Assembly: GCF_032854445.1 (NCBI RefSeq)
Contig: NC_088295.1
Span: 44,381,385 to 44,441,384, forward strand
Origin: Liolophura sinensis
Lineage: Eukaryota > Mollusca > Polyplacophora > Chitonida > Chitonidae
Length of the DNA: 60,000 nucleotides
Direction of reading: 5' to 3'
The notes below the pieces were generated by a model. The model had not been told where the DNA came from. It made no database searches and was given only the letters and a program-made list of their open reading frames with translations. The number at the start of each line of letters is the position of its first letter. Position 1 is the first letter of the stretch. Made by a program: the position numbers and the translations under genes. This document shows positions 1 to 12,100 of the stretch, piece by piece.

Positions 1-171
1 CAACCACAGGGTTGATTCGCTGGAGTTTGTGGTTGGATTCCAGGGGCACTGTGGAATGCCGACTGACACGGGATTTACTGGACTTCTCCCTAGGGGACAG
101 ACTGAGGGCTTCGACCAGAACCTCTATACAGCTGGACTTGCCACTACCAGGTGGACCTGCTACTATTGTTC
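1..171 (-). CDS. Dynein exon 44 (from residue 2593), AAA2 Walker A; cut by window
   Basis: TIVAGPPGSGKSSCIEVLVE is a fully canonical AAA2 Walker A (GPPGSGKS), in contrast to AAA1. HKLQRINPVV matches the family's V-x-x-INPKA. The exon runs off the window at position 1. Confidence 0.93.
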
Positions 172-3100
172 CTGTAACATTAAAGGAATAACATAATTTC
201 AGCATCTTGTGAGCATCCAATAACATTCTTACATTCAGAGATTGTCGTTAGGTAAGCAATCAAATACTAGAACAATTTAAGCACCTGGAGCCCGATTCCA
301 TAAAGCCATTTCTACCTTACAGTCAAAATTTAAAACCTCTTCACAGTGCTTAGTTTTTGGAACTGAAAGTTGAAATTTGGACACATTTGTCCTAAGATAA
401 GTGATGTTGATACAAATTATAATTTCTATAGCCCAAAAATAAGCTTTAAGCTTGTATTTCAAATTTTTACCTTAGTCAGAAATGCATATGTGGAATTTGC
501 CCCATGTAGTTCTGAAACCAATCACTACTATTCACTAAATCTAGTAAACAGAATGAATGAATAATGGTGGCTTAACACCACATCAGCAATATTTTCGGCA
601 TATGGTGGAATAAAAATAACTTGAACTATTTTCCTGGGTGATGTTTAATGGTCTTTTGTTTAACCTAGACATGTAAATGGTTTCTTTGCCTTATATCAAG
701 ATGAACAGTGTGAAAATTCAGTTACAAACCATTATGGACTTGGGAAACTGTGAAGAGTTGTAGACACTTGTTAAGCCAGGCTTTGTGAGGGACCAAGCCG
801 CTGTCTGTGGCCTTCTGTTCCAGAGCCTGGTCTATGTCCACTGTCCTAGCTATTCCTGACATAGCCCTGGAGGCAGCTGGGGGTTCAGGCAAGCCTGCAA
901 ACACGTCCTTCACGATTGACTTGAATGTCACCATACTCTGCCAGCAGGAACCATGCAATGAGAAAACATCAAAGTTATTTGCAGAATCAACCATATGTAA
1001 CTTATTTGATGATTCATTTCAATAATTTAACTTTTTTATTCAACAGACTGATGAACAAGGGAGTTCAGAACAATGGCAACCAGTTAAGTTCATTACAGGA
1101 GGAAACTATAGTAAAACACTTTTTTCAGATTTATATGGAGTAAAATGCTTTCATGAATATTAATAATGTTGCATGCCAGTGATAACAGGAACATTATTGT
1201 TTAATTTTACTAGTAATATTTGCATGTTTGGGAGAAATTCTTGAGAACTTTACTACTGTTTTGAAAAAACATTCCGACATTAAAAAAATGGATATACGGC
1301 GAAAAAAACCTTATGATGCAATTGTTGCTAAAAATGGTTCATAAAGTTCACCTTAAAATTCAAACAATTAAATACATAAAATATACTGACAGTTTTAGAT
1401 AGTTTCAGGAGTCACCTTAACCTGTTGTTGTGGTTGTTGTTATTGCTGTTTTCTTCCACTTTCATGTAAAAGATTTTCAGCTTGTTTATCCAATAATTTA
1501 TTCACAAATAAACTGTTCACAGTACCTCCATGTCCAGTCTGGGTCCAATGATCTCCTCCACTGCCTGAGCCACTATAGCATGTTCAACCTTCCCTGCTGG
1601 AGTCAGGCCCTGGGAACCACTGTTCTTCTTACCTGGACCCATCTTCATGCCAACAACTGCAGTCAGTTTCATGAACATCATGTATCATAATTAAGATATT
1701 TATGAATCCTACGAAAAAAAATCCATTTCTGGGTGTTCAGCCATTATGGCAACAAATGTCAGAGAAGGATATTTTATAATCATTCTTAGTTGTGGACAAG
1801 TTTTTGACAATTAATAACAGAAGTTTGAATGTTTTGGTCTTCTTCAACATACACTGTGTATGTGTATTTGCATGACCTCATATCACAATGCTCCGGACAT
1901 ATTAACATGAGTTCCATACTGAAGAAGATGGTCCACAGAAATAATACTACCACATGTGCAACAACTACACCAGTTGATGGAATAAAGTTAGGTGTTATTC
2001 AGTTTCACATGTACGGTTTCTAAAATTTACGTCCCACATGTAGGACTTAAAACCTCTTAGGTAAAAGTGCATGTTGATAAGCTCAGGAAGACTCTTGAAG
2101 AGCTTTACAGTGGTTAGGTGGTGGTTATTTTTTTTTGTTTCGAATGTCTGCACTGAAGCGAACTTTTCTGCAGTACTGATTCCTATATTACTCAGTCTTT
2201 ATATAGTAGCATGTCGCTAGCACATCATGCAGTTGTGGTTTGTACCATCCTGTGTGAATGTGTTTTTCCAGTTGACAAGCCATTACCTGTGCCAAGGCCT
2301 ACACTGCTAGGCTGGGACTGGATGGTGGGCCGGACACTAAGCATGCCGCCTGGGTTGGCCTCGGAGGCCTGGCTGTTTGACCTAGAGCTATCCTGCTTCT
2401 CTGTTTTTTCCTGTGTCTTTTCCTCTCTCACATACTTCCTCTTCTGACAGGCCCTGACCAGCACACCAGTCATCACCGTCAAGGTGAAGTTGTGATGTAC
2501 AGATGGAGACCTGAAATCACACCACTTTAGTCAGTTACGATGTTTGTAGCTGTGACCAACTGAGAGCAACTGAATATCTTCAACATATTACATCACTCAG
2601 CAGCTGGATGACAAAGCACAAAAAAGAGTTTCGGAAGCTGGAGAATACTCAAGACTGAAAACAGACACTGCCATATTGCGTGTTGATGATCAAAATACCC
2701 TGGATCCTCCAATTTCAAACTCTTGCTATAACTTTCTTCAAATACTGTAATTGCATGAAAAAAAACCGTCACAAAAAGGGGCACAACTCCGTAAACTTTA
2801 AAGCATTATGATTCATTTACAGTATTTACTCAAAGGTCAATAATTTGAAGAATTTGTGTAGTTTATCAATTAGTTTAACTGATGATGAATCCCGCAATAA
2901 AATGCAATTATTTCAATGAGGCTTAACAGGTACTCAGGAAAATTTCACAGCAGTCATGTTTATGGTTGCGGCATAACCTATGAACTTAAGTACATGATAC
3001 TGTATTAAAGCATTATGATGGAATGCCCAGAAATGTCAGCATGTTTGTAAAAATCAGGGAGTGTTTATATCACTACTATGGTTGGTTTTTACTGTAGGCC

Positions 3101-6100
3101 AGTTAAAAGACACTTGTGTGGTTATTCAAAATGTTCCAGTAAGACACACTTACAGCTGATCACGGACTTGATCGATAAGAACATTGAGTCTGGTACCCAA
3201 TATATGAGGTGCCTTGAAGCCAAACACTGCACACTTTGCCCGGAGGACATGGCCCATGTCAGGCTTGATCAGAGAAACTGTACGGAACAAACTCCTCAGA
3301 TCTGTGGGTAACGACTTGTAGGACTCTGACACTGAATTGTTAATGGTCAGGAAGATGCCAGTATCCACCTTTACTGGAACCTGCAGAAACGTAACCAACA
3401 GAAGACCCTGAGCAACATTCAAGTGTACATCACAGTAGCTAATTTTTGAAAACGTTAAATGAAGATGCCATTATGGACAATACTGGAATTAAAAGGTCCA
3501 GATCTACAGAGTTCCTACATGTAGGTACATGTACATGTATATTACTTTACATGTACAATGTATATTACTTCAGTATATGGTCACAAGGTTTATATTTCAA
3601 AGAATGTCTCGGGAAAGCATCGCATCTTGCCCGACAGTACCTGATAAACTTTTAGCTTCTGTCATGAAAGTTTTGACAGGCCAGCAAACACCAGCTGTGC
3701 GCATAAAGTCATTGGATGGGAACTATCTGACTTGAGCAAAACAGCCAGGACTTGTTGTGTGTTACAAGAATCATCACAACTACAACAAGAATAATTATAA
3801 CCAAGGATCTTATTGTATTTCTACAGAAATGACACTGTACTGGTCAATGTCTACCGTTATCCACTAGCATCTCTTCTGCTGGGGACTGCAGCATGTAGTG
3901 ATCAGACTATCCTGCACGTCAGCCAACCTTTTAATACTGAACAAAGAAGATTAGTGTACATAAACATGTAGCTGACCTCTTGGCCATCACCCAGTGTCGC
4001 AGATGTCAGCTTGGCTTTCAGGGCTGACAGTATAGCTTGAGTAAAGTCCAGTACAACAGAGAAGGCTTCTCGACTCAGGCCTTGTATATCATCTAGACAG
4101 CCCCAGCAGCCATCCTGCAAGATTCACAAACATTTAATTCTTCAACATTCACTGGTTTATTTTCACTGTCAATTAATGATATATGCACAAATATTACACA
4201 ATGGTACTTAGGTATATGAATGCATGAAAGCAATCTGAGCCTTTAGGACATCATAGGCAAGCTTATTATAAACCCACTATAATAAATAAACACGCATAAA
4301 ATATCACACAAAATGTAAGTCTAGGAAAACAAAAATTTAACAAAGTTGAATAGTTCAAGAAATTTTGGCTATACTTTAACAAAAGGGCTGCAAAATATCT
4401 CTGTGCTTTTTGCCTACCAACGAGCATACATAACAGAGGTAGAATAAAAATAACATGACACTGATAATGGTGTATCATTATTAAATCTTACCGATGCCAA
4501 GCCTTGCAAAATTTTTCCTAAACTTCCTGGATGACTGGAAGGAGAACACTGGAATAATCCAAGGAACTTGCCAAGCAAGAATGCCAAACCCTGTTTCACA
4601 ACAAACAGTAAACATACATTCAAAAAAAGGCAACAATATATCACTTGAACTCAAAATGGTTTTAGCCATTTCAAGCCTTTCAGTAAATTTGTGTTTTTAT
4701 TTATAATGTTGGGCTCTTAACTTTATTTCTCAAAAGCTTTTCCTTGTTCAAGTAGCTTGCAAAGAAGGACACACTTCAAAAGTTTCTGCAAACTAACCCT
4801 GGTTGTTTCTGTCTTTCCAGAGCATGTTGGTCCCATCAGAGCAGAGCCTTTACTTTGTTGTATAGTGTGAGACATGGACAGGAAGCATTTCTCTGTCAGA
4901 GGTGTAAGACTCACACCACCAAAAGCACCATAAAACTCATTGCCATAGGAGTATCCATCATCCAGTATGTAGATCTTCGGCTCTGGTTTTTCTTCTGAAA
5001 GAATATAAAGAAAATTGAGCTTTACCCTTTGTACATGTTGTTCTGACTGTTGATTGAACAAATAAACATCACAACATATAACAATCACGGGTAAACGTAC
5101 ATTAAATTTAGCAGGGCATAAAAGTCCTTGAAGTAATTGGACATGCAGGGAAACCGATTCCCTTTTAGGAGAGAATTTACTTTCCTTGATCAGCTTTTCT
5201 AACTTAGTAGCCTTGCTACCAGAATGTCATACTCAACAATTTTTCAGTCATATGACGACGAAAAAATCCCTAGGGTGTATGTGATGTGTCTCATTGTTGC
5301 AGGACGGATTTCCACCGCTCTATTATCTAGTGCTGCTTCACTGAGGCGACTAACCGAAGGCAAGTAAGCCGCCCAGCCCGAGCCATTATACTGATACGGG
5401 TCAACCAGTCGATGCACTATCCCCTTCATGCTGAACGCCAAGCGTGGAAGTTACAACTTCCTCTTTTAAAGTCTTAGGTGTGAGTCGACCCAGGATTGAT
5501 CCTGGATCTACCGGTCCCAAAGCGGACGCTCTACCAACTGTGCTATCTGAGCCAGTTCAGTACTTTTTGAGATACCACCCCTCACATTTTGTTTAACATT
5601 ACAAAGTCATGAATTTGGTAATTTGCAGTACTTAATATGCACACACCAACAATCAATAATGGAATATTCCCCCTTTTGTTATTGTACTCTACATATGCAC
5701 AAACCCCGAGCTAAATACATGCTGTACTTTTTACCACCTCTAACATTTTGTTCAACGTTGCTTTTCCAGTTATTCGACACTGATACCGACACTCATGGTA
5801 CGACATAACTAAAAAAAATCTGTTCTCTTGTTACTGGTGCTTCACAATGACCAGTTCAGATAAGCAGTATGCAGTTGAATGAATATATTATCAACCAACG
5901 AGAAAAAGCCTATGAAATAGAAAGACCCCAAAAACCACACAATCATAGAACTGATATGCATAAAAAACAGATCCCCTCCCAACTCTCCCTCCCACCCCTG
6001 CGCAACAAAAAAAACTCTCCAATGATTTCAGTGATTATTTATCTATTAGGTGTTTTAAAGTTGTGGTCAAACAAGTGTTACTACTAAAACATGAAAGCCA

Positions 6101-9100
6101 TCAGATTTATGGGTTGACGAAGCAAAAGTGCCTAGAGTTAACGATTGGCCTTCACCGGATACTTGATAAACCTCTTTACTTACATGATAGCCCAAGATCT
6201 TGGTCTAAGGGTGGCTTATATATACTGAAAGGTGGGGACCGCTGGCCACCCTTAGCCTGAGCGTTATGTACACCCAATTCCGGTATAATGCTCACAAGGA
6301 GCTGCTTTCTGTTTAATTCCGATGCAAGTTAGATTCGTTCTGAATACACATACAGCCCAACAATTCTGAAAGCTAAAATATTGATGCACATTTTGCCACA
6401 ATTGCTACTTGCCTTTATATCACCATTTCCCTGTAAATCTTGCCAAATTCGAAAACAGGCTCGTATTTAGCAGGCCACTGCATGCTGCCATGATTCTAAA
6501 ATCTAGGTCAGCTAGGCGTGCAAGCACAGTAACGGTTAACCTTCCCGTGAAATTTAGGAATGGAAAGGTTGCCGAAGAAAAGCCCCCTATTTTACTGCAA
6601 ACTTAATTTGACATTTCACACAAATTGTGGGGCCTGTCATTCTCCTCAATAGCCTTCAGACAATTGCAAATTCGCACCTCCGCAGTAACATGGCTTTCTG
6701 CCTGTCAAAACTGACAGCCAGCGGATCAAAACATAGAGACGTATGAAAGGTCAAACACACAAGCCGTCGAGCAACAACCCGATTTATTAGGTCACGATGT
6801 CGACACAACATGTAAGCATAAGTAACAACTGTGAATTATCTTGGATTTACTGAATTCGAACAAGCAACCTCAATGGCCATGGGAGCCAGAATTTCAGAGG
6901 TGTCACATACTTTCAGCAATACACCTGTAATTTCAATATGATAAATCTGTACATACATGCACCGTAGTACAAAGAGAGATTTGTTTTGTACCTTCTTGTC
7001 TGTTGTACATTCTGATGCATCTTCTCCAATCAAAGTCGGTCACTTCACGCAGTTTCCTGTTGCACATAGTTTCCAGCATGTCTTTCAAGTACAAGGATTG
7101 CTGCAACATACAGGTGTAATGAAATCATATCTTTACTGATCTGAAGTGAACAATATTATTTTACCTATAATACCTAATAATTAAACAAAGACGCTTTTGA
7201 AAAGGCTATATTAAAACAGAGATAAACATTGTTATCAAATGAGAAAACCAGTAATCTGGTAGATATTAAAAGAAAAGAACAACATTTTCTACCCCAATAT
7301 CAGAAAATATGGTTGTCTAGCACGTTCAATTATGAAATGGCATATCAACATAACAAACCTTGCCCCAAAAAGACATACGCAAAGGTATGGTCAGGTCAGA
7401 CAGCAAACTGAAGAGTAGTTTATTTATTCATTTGTTCATATGATTAGGTTTTATGCCATACTCAAGAATATTTCATGTATACAATGCTGGCCAGCATTAT
7501 AGTGGGAGGAAACCGGCCAAGGCCCGGGGAAAACCCACTGCCATCCGCAGGCTGATGTCAGACTTTCTCAAATACAGCCGGAGAAGAGAAGTTTAGTTGA
7601 GGAAAACTCACACTGATCATGCTCTCCAGGCGTATCCGTTGTATCATTACATTGTTGTCATCCGCTGCCTTCCACCCTCCCTTTGCAAGCACCATGCACA
7701 GCTTGGACATGGTGACACCGTACTTCCTTAGCGTACTTTGTAAGGCTCTCCTATCGTAGCGGATGTCAGAGATACCCTGCTCACACTCCCTGGTCCAGTA
7801 GTACAGCATACCAGCCCTGCACACTTGTGTGGAATACTGCAGCAAAAACCAAAGTACTCTTGCAGACTACCCAAAATCACTTAACTTTTGCTGACTAAAC
7901 AAGAGTCAAGTTGAGCTGTGTTGATAGCCTGGACAGGTTCTTCAACTCCGTTCAACACCCAACACCATCCAATTTTGTTGGATCAGAAATGTGCATGTGT
8001 ATTTTTTGTCAACAAGTTGAGTGAAGTTGAGTGAAAGTGGCCAATCAGCGGGCATGTAGAAATAACAGGACTGTCTTAAGGCATGTGACCTAGGCAAAAT
8101 GGTGCCGCCAATGGTGAAAGAGAGAAACTGGTCTCATGATGAGATAGTTTCACTGATACAGGAGTATGTCCACGGCAATACCTGCAGCCAATAAACCCAT
8201 GCCTGGCTGCTCGTCATTGTGTTTTATGCATTGGAGAGATAGATGGAAATTTTCATCCAATATTCCAAAAGTTTGTTAAAAAAAAACACAGCTCAACACG
8301 GTTCAACACACGACAACAGTTTTGGACAATTTTGACCCACCTGATTTGTAGTGTGGACGGAACATGCAATTTACCTCAACAGCATTCAAAAGTTGAACGA
8401 TGTTTGATAGTCTGGACGGGGTTTAAATAATTGACAAATGTAATAGACAAAAGTAGTGGTTAGTATTCGCGAAATTCAGAAATTGTAACTTGCAATTTTC
8501 AGTTAGTTGATGCTGACCCCAGAAATCTGTAAATCATTCTCCAGTTCCCAGTAATAAAAGCTAAAAATTTGCCTGAAACAGCAGTTAGTTGATGCTGAAA
8601 CCAGAAATCTGTAAATCATTCCCCAGGCAGTAGTTACAGAAGCTACAAATTTGCCAGAAATGCAAAAAGGCACTGGAAGTTATAGTTAACATCAATGCTG
8701 AAAGCAATGCTAAATGCAAAATTACACTGCCTCTTTTTAATCTATCTACATGTGAAATAAATGTGTGATTAGAAGATACAAAATCATTATTTGCAAAAAA
8801 TAAAAAAAAAAAAATTATTCAATGTGATCAGATCAACAAAGTGTGTACCTTGTTTGGCCATTCCTCTATGGGAATTGCATTGTCGATATCCTGGAGAATT
8901 CCTATCACCTGGGCTTTTAGTGAGCGTGACACAGTGTTCTTAAGCTGCTCCAGCCACACTTCCACAGCTTTAGACAAAGTCACCTGCGAACAGAGATAAT
9001 GTGTGATTCCCGCACACAGGTTGTACACAATTTTCCAATACATACACCATATAGATGAAATATTGCTAATGTGATATGAAAATTAAACACTCATAATCTC

Positions 9101-12100
9101 TATTCCTAGATAGGCTAGAACTGTACAGTTTCCCAATATGTTCAATTTATGATTTTGAAAGCATCTCTATGAAATCATGTAAATTCTTGAAAGCCAGAAG
9201 CAATTTCGCCCCATAACCTTTTTTTTTTTTTTTTTTTACACAGCTAAATCTTAAGTTGACTGAGGTCATCGGTAAAGACTGTCACACTCTGGACCATCTT
9301 TGTGTATATAGTCCTCGGCATTGAGTTCTGCTTGGCTATAAACACAGTTGTCTATATAAACTAGTTTTGCTGTTGAAAACGGCTTAAAGAAAACAGAAAT
9401 ATTTCAAAATCTTGACAAGATTTCTCAATCACAACCTTAAAATAATATCCAAATATCTCAAATAATTTTTATTAACACTGGAAACTGAGAAATCTTCACA
9501 CTGTGCCATGCATGGACAAGAAACAAAAACAATGACCACATTTATAGAGAATATCACTATATTAACTTCAATGTTTGGGATATCATTTGTGTTGTTTTAG
9601 ACAAGAAACAAATATGCTACCTTCTCATCAAGTGTAATGAACTCGCCCTCAGAACTGGTTACTGAGACTGCTTCAATGAGCTGTCTCTCTTCAATCATAA
9701 CCTCTGATGGCAGGTACACATGGTGGCTCAAGAGAGAGGGGTTGGTGTTCTGAAAATTGGTAAAGAAACAAGGACTGTTTTGTTACAAGACACAAAGTTT
9801 GTTACACAACATTAGTATTGTCATAGACATTGATTTAAAAATCTCATACTTTTTGACAAATAATAAAATTAAAAATGTTACATGTAACAAATTAATCAAT
9901 TAATATACTACCATTTTGTCACAAAGGGAAAACAGAAAGGTTTAATAATAAAAATGTTATCATTTAATAAGAAAATAATTATTTAAACATTTCCATACTG
10001 CTGGTTATGTAGGTCTGTTTGATTGAAAAAATGTAAAGCAGGCAAGACTGAAAATTCTTGTCACAGATAAATTTTGTTTTCAACTATATCATGCAGTTTA
10101 ACTTAATTAGCACATGCAGAAGATGGTGATACATACATGTGATCAAATATCAAAATAAAATAAAAAGTGGCAGGAGAGAAGAAAAATTCATAAAGATAAC
10201 ATCAACACAGACATTACAGTGAAGAACCTAAACAGCAGAAATACAGAAGACAATAAAGCAATACATGCATAAATGAAGAACATACTGGCATAAGAAACTA
10301 AGCAATGTGTTACCCGAATTATTTCATCAGTTCTGGCTACAGCTTTTAACCATTTCTGATGAATTGGTGACAGACTGAATTGTCCATCACGCACTTGCTT
10401 TTTACCCTAGAAACAAGCCAAGTACAATACACACAAGAAGCTTCCACACCTATTCTGCTATCCATACGTCACCATAATGAGCATGTCAATTAAACCAAGC
10501 ATAACAGCTTTTTACAAGTGAACTGTTTCTGAAAATACTACTCAGAGGCATTACACACTTCACCACATAAATGCACATAAATTTGTATTAAGATCATTAA
10601 ATTGCAAAAGGCTTTTGCAGTTTTTGAGAGGTACATTTATATTCGTTATTCAAGAGTTGTATTTAATACAAGTATTCAAAATTCAGCCATGAAGCTTTTA
10701 ATTTTTCATAGTCCCAGGTAGAACCAAGGTTTATACCTCCCCACTCCCTCCAATTTAAAACGGAAAGATGAAGGTTTTAATAATTGGCCAAAGCTTTGGG
10801 CACATCTGAAACGAATGGCACTGATAACACTGGAATATCATCAAGTGACATTAGTTCAGGAAAAAAAATGTGATATATCCACAAACGAACTTCTGCCATT
10901 TTGTGAAAGTGAACCCTAAAGTATGTTAAGACTAGGTATTCAAATAGATGAGGATTACTCCAGAGCTTACATAGACGTGAGTGAGTCGCTTGTCTATCTT
11001 GGGAGGGGTTTCTGTGTTAATCAAGGAGGTGATGGTGGATGGTGGTCTCTCGCCACCCCTCTCGCGGTGGTGATCTATGGAGCCTCGGATACCAGAGCGG
11101 CTCATCTCATCTGTACTGGAGTACACACTGTTACCATGACCTTCTACCTTTTCCAGTTTTACATCAGAGATACCACTAAAGAGAGACCTGAAAATCACAC
11201 ATCATATATGAATTTTCATAAAAATCCCCAACAGGGAGCATTTTATAAAACTTCATCAACTAAATTTATCATAACTTTTCTTGTATAGAACTTCACCTTA
11301 TGGGACTATAACACAGATGTCATTTATTTATAAAGTAAAAAGAAATTTGTTTGAACAGATATATTTATTTCCTCAAAATCTTTCATGTTATAACCCATGA
11401 AATATATTTTCGCACTAGATTAAAACTGATTCTGCCCGTGCCAAACCATGTGTCCCTAAACATTGTTTATAGGTTACGGCATTGGTATATCTTACTTGAG
11501 CTGAGGTCGTACTGAGTCCAGATCGTTGGGTCGACTAAGTATGGCTAACAGGATGGGATCAGAGACAAAGTAAAACCTGGGGAAGGCTTTCCTCTTGTTG
11601 TTCAGGTAACCAACCAATGATCTGAAGCAAATCTCAAGCTCCTCATAGATATGTCTCAGCATCACCCCCTTGGGAACCTCTCCACCATAGCAGCACTGGG
11701 GAAACAAAAAATGGATATATGTTTCCCTTTCACAGCGGGACCTTTCCCACCTAAAGTAATTCAGGTGTAATCTGTGTAGTTCCTGCCTTTCTAATATCGT
11801 TTTGTGGGCAATGTTTTACCCATTCACTGCAGGAGAATTCAGTTTGGACCCTGATTCAACAATGCACGAGAAAAGGAACTTCATGACTTCAGGTGCTGCT
11901 TATTAGCTAATCCTGCATCAGGTATCCGGTGAGGAGTGAGGTTTCCCCAGCGCTCAGTCAGGTTTACTCCGCTATTAAAGCTAAAAGCAGTGTGGTTGTA
12001 TCATGGTTTATGCTGCCTGTTAAACAGCATAAAGCAATCGTAATTATTTAAGTATTCCTTAATTACACACTATTTATTAATATTACATGTGACTATATAT

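Noticed and set aside
5470-5554. tRNA gene on the minus strand
   Set aside because: The tRNA-like sequence has A- and B-box-like blocks but no convincing cloverleaf, and it continues into a body repeated at 40 kb; it is a SINE head.
10923-11288. 121-codon plus-strand ORF
   Set aside because: It is the antisense shadow of dynein exon 31.
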